Source: Actinomycetes bacterium (GTDB lineage: Bacteria > Actinomycetota > Actinomycetes > Streptosporangiales > Streptosporangiaceae). From it: DNA of 7,694 nucleotides. The DNA is taken from assembly GCA_023425615.1 (NCBI GenBank), contig JAFACJ010000895.1, positions 1 to 7,694 of the forward strand. Reading direction: 5' to 3'. Under the pieces are notes generated by a model, which was not told the origin of the DNA, did not search any database, and worked only from the letters and a program-made list of their open reading frames with translations. Position numbers and translations under genes: made by a program. Positions 1 through 5,200 of this stretch are shown here, one piece after another (the stretch's first letter is position 1; every line of letters starts with the position of its first letter).

Positions 1-840
1 GGACTGCGCGCAACGGCCGCGCGCCGCGCCTCAGTCATCGCGCCGCTCACGCTGCTGGTCGCGCTCACGTCCACCATCCTGTTCAGCGGCACGACCCTCG
101 ACCACGCCGCCGCCGCGCAGTACGAGACGGCCGTCTCCGCGTCCGGCGAGCCTCCGCAGGTCGTCCGCTCGGCCGTGCGCGTCGGCCTGGACAAGCACCA
201 GGTCACCGGGATCGCGCCCGGCAGCGCCGACCTCGGCGTCCTGGACGGCGACGCCTCCGCGCTGGACGACCGCACAGTCTCGGTCGGCTCCGCGCTGCAC
301 AAGAACGTCGGAGACACCCTCGCGCTCACCCTCGGCGACGGAACCCGCGCCGCCTTCACCGTCGCCGCCGTCCACAGCCGCACCCTCGCCTTCGGCGACA
401 TCGTCTTCGCCCGCGACCTCCTCGTCCGGCACGTCGACGACGCCCGCGCCGCCGCCCCGCCAGGAGACACCGGCGCCGGAGCCTCCGACGTCGCCCTCCT
501 GCTCGTCATCGCCTTCGCCGCCATCGCCGCCGCGACCGCGCTGACCCTCACCACCACCGACCGCACCGCCGAGTTCTCGCTCCTGCGCCTCGCCGGAGCC
601 ACCCGCCCCCAGATCCTCCGGATGCTCCGCTGGGAGGCCCTCACGCTCACCGCCGTCTCGGCCGCCCTGGGCGCCGCCGTCGCCTTCGCCGTCCTGTCCG
701 CCTACAGCGCCGCCATGACCGGCGACCCCACCCCTTACGCCCCGCCCCTCCAGGCCCTGACCGTCCTCCTCACCACCGCGGCCCTGGCCTTCGCCTTCAC
801 CCTCCCCCCGGCCCGCCTCCTGCTCCGCCGCCCCGTCTGA
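1..840 (+). CDS. FtsX-type ABC transporter permease, C-terminal part (5' end outside window)
   Basis: The reading frame is open from base 1 to the TGA at 838-840, so about 279 C-terminal residues are visible and the start lies upstream. In window residue numbers, a membrane helix at about 11-30 (SVIAPLTLLVALTSTILFSG) is followed by an extracytoplasmic MacB-like domain at about 31-160. The FtsX domain follows: helix at about 161-185, then the cytoplasmic coupling segment EFSLLRLAGATRPQILRMLR, a helix at about 214-238 and a last helix at about 250-270. The segment with LLRLAGAT is the hallmark of FtsX/MacB/LolE-like permeases, whose ATPase partner is normally encoded next door and is presumably upstream here. 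Members export lipids, peptides or drugs, or relay envelope signals; the substrate cannot be told from this sequence. Family assignment is firm. A hairpin terminator 18 bases downstream suggests this is the last gene of its operon. Confidence 0.88.
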   Translation, partial: GLRATAARRASVIAPLTLLVALTSTILFSGTTLDHAAAAQYETAVSASGEPPQVVRSAVRVGLDKHQVTGIAPGSADLGVLDGDASALDDRTVSVGSALHKNVGDTLALTLGDGTRAAFTVAAVHSRTLAFGDIVFARDLLVRHVDDARAAAPPGDTGAGASDVALLLVIAFAAIAAATALTLTTTDRTAEFSLLRLAGATRPQILRMLRWEALTLTAVSAALGAAVAFAVLSAYSAAMTGDPTPYAPPLQALTVLLTTAALAFAFTLPPARLLLRRPV

Positions 841-857
841 CCCGTGAACGGCTGGGC

Positions 858-882
858 CCTCCGCACCGCGAAGGTGCGGGGG
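858..882 (+). terminator. Hairpin terminator after the permease gene
   Basis: A 10-bp stem (858-867 paired with 873-882, one G-T pair) closes a GCGAA loop, starting 18 bases after the permease stop codon. There is no T-tract, as is common for actinobacterial terminators, so the call rests on stem strength and position. Confidence 0.6.
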
Positions 883-914
883 ACCGGGTCGTCGGACGGG
901 GGGACGCGCTATAA

Positions 915-1118
915 CGCCAAGCCCGTACCGCCCTGGCCGAAGCCGCTCAGGCCCACCGACAGGTGGCCGACGATCTCGCCGCCGCCCGCCACGACCTGGA
1001 CACCGCGCACCGCGACCTGGCCGACGTTCGCGACCGCGCCGAGACCACGGTGCGCGAACGCGACGAGGCCCGCCGCCAGAGCCAGGAAGCCCTACGCGAT
1101 GCCCGCCGTCACCACCAT
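915..1118 (+). pseudogene. Fragment of a coiled-coil protein
   Basis: Directly after an in-frame TAA (912-914) this frame encodes about 68 residues of charged, alanine-rich heptad-like sequence, for example ADDLAAARHDLDTAHRDLAD and RAETTVRERDEARRQSQEAL. Codon third positions are almost all G or C, as in a true gene. It has no upstream start in frame, and past about 1118 the sequence turns into His/Arg/Pro-rich out-of-frame translation. It looks like an interior or C-terminal piece of a long coiled-coil protein. KfrA-like DNA-binding proteins of actinobacterial plasmids look similar, but alanine-rich coiled coils resemble one another too much for a family call. Neither a start codon nor a ribosome site is visible. 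Confidence 0.4.
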
Positions 1119-1412
1119 CGACGGCGTCCCTGGCATCTCCCTCGACAGCACCCGAGCCATCCTCATCGAAGACGGGAACGTCATTCCCCCGAGCCAGGAG
1201 CCGCTGGCCGCTGCCGTCCACATCCGAAGCTCGACATCCAGCTCCTGATGACGGCACTGCCCGGCGGTTCCATCGCCGAAGTGAGGCTCTCTCAGGCGCG
1301 ATCTGCTGGAGGGTTTCCTTGAGCCAGGGTCTGCGGTTTTCCCTGTGGCTGCTGGAACCGTGTGACCCGGACCTGGGGCAGGATGCCAAAGGCCCGGATC
1401 GGGAGTGGTGGT
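1119..1412. other. Gene-poor debris between two gene remnants
   Basis: No frame here has both gene-like codon use and a plausible start and stop. Frame 1 gives a short protein-like run (TIDGVPGISLDSTRAILIED) ending at a TGA at 1246-1248, and the minus strand gives WLKETLQQIAPERASLRRW near 1270-1330. I recognise neither. Base composition is lower in G+C than the flanking genes, consistent with decayed sequence. Confidence 0.35.
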
Positions 1413-1580
1413 TCAGCGGAGGAAGGCAGCTGCGACGTGTTCGGGCAGGACCTCGCATTTGAGGAGTGTGCGCTGGGCGTAGAACTCGCCGAGTTTCTCC
1501 TCTTCGACTGCCGCCCATGCCTGAGCAGCTCGGCTAGGGGTGCCACCGGAATACGGCAGAAACAGGCCACGAGTTGAGGT
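1413..1580 (-). pseudogene. Remnant of the C-terminus of a RhaD-type bifunctional aldolase/short-chain dehydrogenase
   Basis: On the minus strand, 1580 down to the TGA at 1413-1415 reads about 55 residues including VEEEKLGEFYAQRTLLK, CEVLPEHVA and the terminal AAAFLR. From memory this matches the end of actinobacterial rhamnulose-1-phosphate aldolase/lactaldehyde dehydrogenase fusion proteins (RhaD/YuxG type). Those proteins have RTLLKREVLPEHVA, then roughly 25 residues ending in a VPVDAGVAAAFLR-like tail. Here that stretch is missing and EHVA joins AAAFLR directly, suggesting an in-frame internal deletion. A TGA at 1590-1592 closes the frame just upstream and no start codon is present, so nothing is expressed as a normal enzyme. 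The rest of the gene, of about 680 codons in the family, is absent. Other aldolase/SDR fusions would be the main alternative. Confidence 0.55.
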
Positions 1581-1733
1581 AACCGCTGGTCAGTGACGGC
1601 GTCGGGCGGCGTGGATCTCGACGGTGTCGTTCAGGAGCGCGTAGAGCGGCGTCCAGCAGAAGGCTTACGGCCTCCGCGGCGCTGCGGGTCCTCTCAGAGT
1701 CCGGGCCCGGGGTTGTACTGGCCGGTATTAACG

Positions 1734-2429
1734 CTAAGGACCGATCGGCTGATCGCGAGGTTCGGCGCGGCTGAGCGTGCCGGCGATGAGGGTGGCGACG
1801 GTCTCTTGGAGGGCGAGGGCGAAGTCCATGCTGAGGGCGGCGAGGGCGGGGTCTTTCGCGTAGGCCTCGACCATGGCGGGTGAGGGGCGGGAGTGGGTCC
1901 AGACGGCGCCGGTGGCCATGAGGATCTGGGCGCACGCCTGCTGTGCGGTGTCGCCGAGTTCGGGCAGGTGGTGGCGGGTGAGGGCGATGAGCGCGGTGAG
2001 GTTGACGGCGGCGGCCCTCTTGTAGCGGGCGGCGACGTCGGGTGAGACGTTGTGTTCCAGGACGCCGGCTTGGGCGCTGAACAGGTCGCACAGGACTTTT
2101 CGGTCGGCCAGGGAGGCCGCGTACACCTGCGCGTACACCTCTGCGCGCCGCGCGACGGGGTCGGCGGGATCGATGGCGGCGTCCAGGAGGGCGGGCAGTG
2201 CGGAGTTCCACTCGCTCCAGGCCCGGTCCAGCAGTTCCAGCAGGATGGCCTCGCGGGATTCGAAGTAGCGCAGGACGTTGGACTTGGCCATGCCCGCCTG
2301 CCGGCTGAGCTCGTTCAAGCCGATCTTGGCGGCCGGCATCCGGGTGAGCATCCCGGCGGTGGTGTCCAGGATCGTTCTTCGCCGTTCCTCCTGCTGCTCG
2401 TGGCTGCGGGCCCGCTGGAAACCTGTCAT
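1734..2429 (-). CDS. TetR-family transcriptional repressor
   Basis: This 231-residue protein has the TetR layout. Residues 16-62 form the DNA-binding domain, with the recognition region at about 38-57 (LNELSRQAGMAKSNVLRYFE) followed by SREAILLELL. The remaining helices form the ligand-binding and dimer domain (about 80-220). The start is ATG 2427-2429, because an in-frame TAA lies only four codons upstream. The leader has G-runs right against the ATG and no properly spaced Shine-Dalgarno. A -10 hexamer ends seven bases before the start, so leaderless translation is likely. It diverges from a short-chain dehydrogenase, and three matching dyads lie between the two genes, so autorepression and control of the dehydrogenase are inferred. 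The ligand is unknown; no conserved ligand pocket can be read from sequence alone. Confidence 0.93.
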   Translation of the reverse strand: MTGFQRARSHEQQEERRRTILDTTAGMLTRMPAAKIGLNELSRQAGMAKSNVLRYFESREAILLELLDRAWSEWNSALPALLDAAIDPADPVARRAEVYAQVYAASLADRKVLCDLFSAQAGVLEHNVSPDVAARYKRAAAVNLTALIALTRHHLPELGDTAQQACAQILMATGAVWTHSRPSPAMVEAYAKDPALAALSMDFALALQETVATLIAGTLSRAEPRDQPIGP

Positions 2430-2435
2430 GCCCCC

Positions 2436-2463
2436 AGTTTAGCGACCGCCGGTCCTTTGACAA
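2436..2463 (-). promoter_or_regulatory. Promoter of the tetR gene, overlapping an operator
   Basis: On the minus strand TTGTCA (2463-2458), a 16-base spacer and TAAACT (2441-2436) form a sigma70-like promoter. If the last -10 base is -7, transcription starts at 2429, which is the A of the tetR ATG. The spacer coincides almost exactly with operator 1. Confidence 0.55.
2441..2457. promoter_or_regulatory. TetR operator 1 (tetR-proximal, partial dyad)
   Basis: AGCGACCGCCGGTCCTT: the left half-site AGCGACC is intact, with a flanking TT on its left, but the right half keeps only GGTC. It occupies the -35/-10 spacer of the tetR promoter. The imperfect right half suggests weaker binding, as expected for an autoregulatory site. 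Confidence 0.55.
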
Positions 2464-2485
2464 GCGACCGATGGTCGCCTAACTT
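2457..2485 (+). promoter_or_regulatory. Promoter of the short-chain dehydrogenase gene
   Basis: TTGACA (2457-2462), a spacer of exactly 17 bases and TAACTT (2480-2485) form a good sigma70/HrdB-type promoter with a consensus -35. The predicted start is near 2492, leaving an untranslated leader of about 190 bases before the dehydrogenase ATG. The spacer is exactly operator 2, so bound repressor would block polymerase directly. Confidence 0.65.
2463..2479. promoter_or_regulatory. TetR operator 2 (inside the SDR promoter spacer)
   Basis: AGCGACCGATGGTCGCC: 7-base half-sites around a 3-base centre, with 6 of 7 pairs symmetric. It starts 22 bases after operator 1, about two helical turns, which places the two on the same DNA face. 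Confidence 0.7.
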
Positions 2486-2497
2486 GGGGAGCGCGCA

Positions 2498-2514
2498 AGC
2501 GACCACCGGTCGCT
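2498..2514. promoter_or_regulatory. TetR operator 3 (perfect dyad just downstream of the SDR start site)
   Basis: AGCGACCACCGGTCGCT is a perfect 7-3-7 dyad, followed by AA as in operator 2's right flank. It begins about 6 bases after the predicted transcription start, where a bound repressor would block promoter clearance. It starts 35 bases from operator 2. Confidence 0.75.
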
Positions 2515-2668
2515 AACGATGTGAAGTGCGGTACCGCGGCCGCCTCGCCTGCGCAGAGCCTTCCCAACGGATTCACCCACGCCCCACCCGGCGCGACGGT
2601 CCACGAGACGTCGAAACTCACCGCCACGCTCCCGCTCACCCGCGGCATTCGACCGAACCCCGACCTCC

Positions 2669-2675
2669 GAAGGAG
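2669..2675 (+). promoter_or_regulatory. Ribosome binding site of the short-chain dehydrogenase
   Basis: GAAGGAG ends 8 bases before ATG 2684, a near-consensus Shine-Dalgarno at ideal distance. It fixes the start against GTG and ATG codons further upstream in other frames. Confidence 0.8.
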
Positions 2676-2683
2676 CAGCGAAC

Positions 2684-3613
2684 ATGTACCAGGTCCCCGA
2701 CCAGACCGGGCGCCTCGCCATCGTCACCGGCGCCAACAGCGGCACCGGCAAAGAAGCGGCCGCACGCCTCGCCGCGGCCGGCGCCCACGTCGTCTTGGCG
2801 GTGCGGACGCCCGCCAAGGGCGAGCAGGCCCGCGCCGACATCCTCACCCAGAACCCCAAAGCACGACTGGAGGTCCGCCGCGTCGACCTCGCCGACCTCG
2901 CCTCGGTGCGGACGTTCACCGACAGCCTCCTCGCCGACGGCACCCCGGTCGACGTCCTGGTCAATAACGCCGGGGTGATGGCCCCGCCGACCCGGATGAC
3001 GACCGCCGACGGCTTCGAGCTCCAGTTCGGCAGCAACTTCCTCGGCCCGTTCGCGCTGACCGTCCAGCTGCTCCCACTGCTGCTCGCCGCGCAGGCGCCC
3101 CGGGTGGCGACCATGACCAGCGGAACCGCGAGCTACGGCCGGATCCACTGGGACGACCTGCAGTTCGAACGCCGGTACTCGGCCCACCGCGCCTATGCCC
3201 AGTCCAAACTCGCCGACCTCATGATGACCCGCCGGCTCGCCGCCCTCGCCCACCAGCACCGCTGGAACCTGCGCAGCACCGCCGCCCACCCCGGCTACAC
3301 CCGCACCAACCTGCAGAGCGCCGGACCGAGCCTCGGCCGCGACCGGCCCAAGCGCTCGTTCCTCAACAGCCTGACCTTCCTGCCCAGCCAAAGCCCCGAC
3401 ACCGGCGCCGAACCCCTCCTGTACGCCGCCACCGACCCCGACGCCGCCAACGGCGGCTACTACGGGCCCAGCGGCCGGTTCAACCTGGTCGGGCCCACCG
3501 GCCCCGCCCGGCCACCCCGCCGCGCCCAGGACGCCGACGCCACCGCCCGGCTCTGGGCCCTCGCCCAGGACCTCACCGGGACCCACCTCGCCCAAGACCT
3601 GTACCGGCCCTGA
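2684..3613 (+). CDS. NADP-type short-chain dehydrogenase/reductase (retinol dehydrogenase-like subgroup)
   Basis: This 309-residue soluble oxidoreductase has the classical SDR motifs. The dinucleotide motif TGANSGTG spans residues 15-22, and Arg41 at the end of beta-2 favours NADP(H). A D-L pair at 68-69 contacts adenine, NNAG lies at 94-97, the catalytic Asn is at 118, Ser at 146 and YAQSK at 171-175 (Tyr171, Lys175). The length and the long C-terminal extension after 'HPGYTRTNL' match the retinol-dehydrogenase/protochlorophyllide-reductase-like SDRs common in actinobacteria, rather than 250-residue FabG types. It probably reduces or oxidises a carbonyl/alcohol on a small hydrophobic molecule; the substrate is unknown. 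Start ATG 2684 has a strong ribosome site. It is transcribed away from tetR under three operators, so induction by the TetR ligand, perhaps its own substrate, is inferred. Confidence 0.93.
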   Translation: MYQVPDQTGRLAIVTGANSGTGKEAAARLAAAGAHVVLAVRTPAKGEQARADILTQNPKARLEVRRVDLADLASVRTFTDSLLADGTPVDVLVNNAGVMAPPTRMTTADGFELQFGSNFLGPFALTVQLLPLLLAAQAPRVATMTSGTASYGRIHWDDLQFERRYSAHRAYAQSKLADLMMTRRLAALAHQHRWNLRSTAAHPGYTRTNLQSAGPSLGRDRPKRSFLNSLTFLPSQSPDTGAEPLLYAATDPDAANGGYYGPSGRFNLVGPTGPARPPRRAQDADATARLWALAQDLTGTHLAQDLYRP

Positions 3614-3748
3614 ACAGCACACCGCCCCGCGGGGAGGCGACCGGGTCGTCCGGCGCCATTCGAACCTCATCAGCCGACCCGGCCCCAGCTGTTCGATCCC
3701 CTTGAAGGTGGCCGACATCCACGGCACCGAACCGGAGGCTGGCCAACT
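3614..3748. other. Short gap after the dehydrogenase
   Basis: No gene is visible. CCCCGCGGGG at 3625-3634 is a perfect palindrome but has no room for a loop, so it is a poor terminator. The minus strand gives open but unrecognised reading. Confidence 0.35.
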
Positions 3749-4021
3749 TCAGCGAGGGAGGCCGCGTCGTGGAAGACCTTGACGATGCGGTGGCCGCTGC
3801 CGTCGGACAGACGACGCAGGCGGCAGGGGCCGCCTGCCCGGCAGGATGGGCCGCGGCCCCGCCGCCCTCATCTCCCGCTCCATCCGCACGCGGTCTTCGC
3901 CATCCAGCGCCGGGAAGTCCTTGAGCTGCTCAAGGAGCACCTCCCGGCCCGCCTGCTCATCAAACGCCCGCCAGGAAGCCCCTGCCCCGCCCTCGCCCAG
4001 CACCTCGATCAGCCGGTACCG
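3749..4021 (-). pseudogene. N-lobe fragment of a Ser/Thr protein kinase-like protein
   Basis: On the minus strand from 4021 the reading is RYRLIEVLGEGGAGASWRAF, then DEQAGREVLLEQLKDFP and RVRMEREMRAAG. This is the start of a bacterial Hanks-type kinase: the RYRL strand, a glycine-rich loop (GEGGAGASW), the beta-3 strand and helix C. The ATP-anchoring lysine expected in the beta-3 VAxK motif is replaced by Glu (VLLE). After about 3857 the frame becomes Pro/Arg-rich and stops at 3749. A different frame near 3760-3810 reads GHRIVKVFHDAASL, like the HPRIVRVFD step that should follow, hinting at a frameshift. The frame is closed upstream by a TGA at 4040-4042 and has no normal start with a ribosome site. 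The kinase body is missing, so this is a dead fragment, although the N-lobe likeness is clear. Confidence 0.55.
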
Positions 4022-4026
4022 GCCGG

Positions 4027-4173
4027 CGCCGCGACATCGTCAAGAAGACCCTCAACGGGCTGGAGGCCGCCCGCCGCCAGGGCAAGGTCGGCGGCTGCCG
4101 CCCCGTCGTCGACGACGACAAACGCGCCGCGATCCTCGACCGCCACCGCCGCGGGGAGTCCATCCGCTCCTTG
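4027..4173 (+). pseudogene. C-terminal fragment of a serine recombinase (resolvase/invertase family)
   Basis: In frame 1, 4027-4173 reads DIVKKTLNGLEAARRQGKVG, then GCRPVVDDDKRAAILDRHRR and GESIRS. This matches the region after the catalytic domain of resolvases and invertases, which usually reads 'RTLAGLEAARARGRxGGRP', then a linker and the start of the C-terminal helix-turn-helix ('GESIREIA'). The catalytic N-terminal domain with its active serine is absent. The helix-turn-helix is cut after its first residues and replaced by unrelated sequence, although the frame stays open to a TAA at 4324-4326. The fragment abuts the kinase fragment on the opposite strand with only a few bases between, marking a recombination junction. 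It is a relic of a mobile element. Confidence 0.65.
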
Positions 4174-4332
4174 AGCCCGAGGTGGAAAAGCGGCAGGCCC
4201 CGCCAGGGCCGGTTCCATCACGAATGGCAGCCGGGTCGGGTCGCACCGGGCGCTCCACGTGCCCTGCCCGCCGGTCGGAGTTCGGCGGCTCAAGGGCCGT
4301 CTCTCACTTCATCACCCAAGATGTAAAGCATG
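4174..4332. other. Unassigned sequence upstream of the palindrome
   Basis: There is no recognisable gene. Composition shifts from GC-rich to markedly AT-richer from about 4318 onward, marking the regulatory region of the next operon. Confidence 0.3.
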
Positions 4333-4370
4333 CCTTCCATAAAGACAAGACTACTTGACTTTATGGAAGG
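4333..4370. repeat. 17-bp inverted repeat, probable operator
   Basis: CCTTCCATAAAGACAAG (4333-4349), a 4-base centre ACTA and CTTGACTTTATGGAAGG (4354-4370) are reverse complements at 16 of 17 positions. The site is AT-rich in a GC-rich setting, and its right arm contains the -35 hexamer of the downstream promoter. A regulator bound here would compete with RNA polymerase; the XRE protein encoded in the same operon is the obvious candidate. A further CCTTCC at 4380-4385 could pair alternatively with the GGAAGG at 4365-4370. Confidence 0.75.
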
Positions 4371-4383
4371 GGTTGTTTACCTT
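4355..4383 (+). promoter_or_regulatory. Promoter of the membrane protein/XRE operon (leaderless)
   Basis: TTGACT (4355-4360), a 17-base spacer and TACCTT (4378-4383) form a sigma70-type promoter. Counting the last -10 base as -7, the start falls on 4390, the A of the downstream ATG, so the mRNA would have no leader. Confidence 0.6.
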
Positions 4384-4389
4384 CCTTGC

Positions 4390-4797
4390 ATGGCAGACGA
4401 GGCACGGAAAGATCAAGCGACGCGGGCGGCCCGCCGCGCTGTGCTCATCGACGGCATACCCGTGAGCGCTTTGGGCGTGATCGCACTGGCCCTGGGCAGC
4501 GACCCCGATCAGAGCGCCGCCCAGAAGGCCTGGTGGATCGCGACCACCATCGCGTTCACCCTCGCGGTGGCCTGGGTGCTGCTGCGGGCGTTCCGGCGCG
4601 CGGACGAATACCTGCGCAGGATCCAGCTGGAGAGCATGGCCATCGCGTTCGCCGCCGTCCTCGTGGCACTGCAAGTGGCCACCCTGCTCGATGCGGCGGG
4701 CATCATCCAGCTCCACCAGCTCGCGCAGCTGATCCTCCTCGGCGGCATGGGACTCTGGCTGACGATCGCGGATCTGCGCACCCGCTTCCCCCTCTGA
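4390..4797 (+). CDS. Small four-helix integral membrane protein, partner of an XRE regulator
   Basis: This 135-residue protein has a basic N-terminal tail (ARKDQATRAARR) and four predicted membrane helices: at about 18-37, 47-68 (WWIATTIAFTLAVAWVLL), 85-103 (IAFAAVLVALQVATLL) and 112-130. The loop between helices 2 and 3 has RRADEYLRRIQLESMA, resembling the 'DELxRRIQLEALA' motif of small uncharacterised membrane proteins encoded next to short XRE regulators in many bacteria. The start at ATG 4390 is chosen because it sits exactly at the predicted transcription start. An in-frame ATG at 4330 would place 20 codons across the palindrome and the promoter and has no ribosome site. Function is unknown; a role as a sensor or target linked to the regulator is only inferred from pairing. 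The next gene follows after 14 bases. Confidence 0.8.
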   Translation: MADEARKDQATRAARRAVLIDGIPVSALGVIALALGSDPDQSAAQKAWWIATTIAFTLAVAWVLLRAFRRADEYLRRIQLESMAIAFAAVLVALQVATLLDAAGIIQLHQLAQLILLGGMGLWLTIADLRTRFPL

Positions 4798-4811
4798 AAG
4801 GGCGAGCATTC

Positions 4812-5021
4812 GTGAAGAACCGGCTACGCGAACTGCGTGCAGCACGCCGGTGGAGCCAGGCCGACCTGGCCGACCGGTGCCGCGTCTCCCGGCAGGCCAT
4901 CAACGCCATCGAAACCGAACGGCACGACCCCAGCCTGCCCCTGGCGTTCACCATCGCCGACGTCTTCGGCCTCGCCATCGAGGACATCTTCCGTCCCGAC
5001 CGGACAGACAGCCCGGCCTGA
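4812..5021 (+). CDS. Small XRE/Cro-type helix-turn-helix regulator
   Basis: This 69-residue protein is almost only a Cro/C1-type HTH: RLRELRAARRWSQADLAD (residues 4-21), recognition helix VSRQAINAIETER (25-37), then HDPSLPLAFTIADVFGLAIE and DIFRP, the standard end of this short regulator class (the YgzD/YozG-like group in Firmicutes and many homologues in actinobacteria). There is no ligand domain. The start GTG 4812 is preceded by AAAGGG 9 bases upstream and gives the KNRLRELR N-terminus usual for the family. It is cotranscribed with the membrane protein 14 bases upstream. Autoregulation through the inverted repeat at 4333-4370 is plausible but not shown by sequence alone. A toxin-antitoxin role is not supported, since the partner is a polytopic membrane protein without toxin features. 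Confidence 0.9.
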   Translation: MKNRLRELRAARRWSQADLADRCRVSRQAINAIETERHDPSLPLAFTIADVFGLAIEDIFRPDRTDSPA

Positions 5022-5048
5022 CGCCGACGACGTCCCCGACGAGGCCGG

Positions 5049-5135
5049 ATCGCCGACGCCCTCGGCCAGTGCCTGCCGCAGCGTCGGCGGGAGCTCTTCC
5101 CAGGCAGGCCGCTCCGCAGTGCTCGTCGTGGTCAT
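5049..5135 (-). pseudogene. Possible N-terminal fragment of a phosphotransferase-like protein
   Basis: From ATG 5135 on the minus strand the reading is MTTTSTAERPAWEELPPTLR, then QALAEGVGD. After that the frame runs into sequence antisense to the XRE gene's end and loses any protein character. 'W-x-E/D-L-P-x-x-(L/V)-R-x-A' near the start is common in actinobacterial aminoglycoside-phosphotransferase-like proteins, so I suspect a truncated member. A purine-rich stretch (GGGGAAGAGG) lies about 12 bases upstream of the ATG and could be a relic ribosome site. Only about 29 residues support this, so it is tentative. Confidence 0.3.
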
Positions 5136-5200
5136 CGCCGACTCATACCTCTTCCCCGGGGTTGGCGGGCGGCTGCCAGGCCGAGGGCGTGTGACGGCGC

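Noticed and set aside
31..1518. 495-codon open frame on the minus strand
   Set aside because: It runs antisense to the permease gene and across the debris; its translation is Gly/Arg/Glu-rich without domain features, as expected for a mirror frame in GC-rich DNA.
1590..1661. Minus-strand run AFCWTPLYALLNDTVEIHAAR ending at a TGA
   Set aside because: Protein-like, but only 24 codons after an in-frame TAA, with no recognised family; too short to call.
1534..2463. 309-codon minus-strand frame overlapping tetR
   Set aside because: Pro/Arg-rich out-of-frame shadow of the TetR gene; the TetR frame has clear domain motifs and correct promoter placement.
882..3651. GACCGGGTCGTC present at about 882 and again at about 3639
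   Set aside because: A 12-base match in GC-rich DNA of this length is expected by chance, and the flanks do not extend it.
2636..3727. 363-codon minus-strand frame antisense to the dehydrogenase
   Set aside because: Gly/Val-rich mirror translation; the plus strand has complete SDR catalytic motifs and a ribosome site.
4330..4389. Upstream ATG adding 20 residues to the membrane protein
   Set aside because: It would translate the palindrome and promoter, has no ribosome site, and lies upstream of the predicted transcription start.
4390..5021. Toxin-antitoxin reading of the membrane protein/XRE pair
   Set aside because: The partner is a polytopic four-helix membrane protein with no toxin motif, and small membrane protein plus XRE pairs of this kind are usually regulatory.
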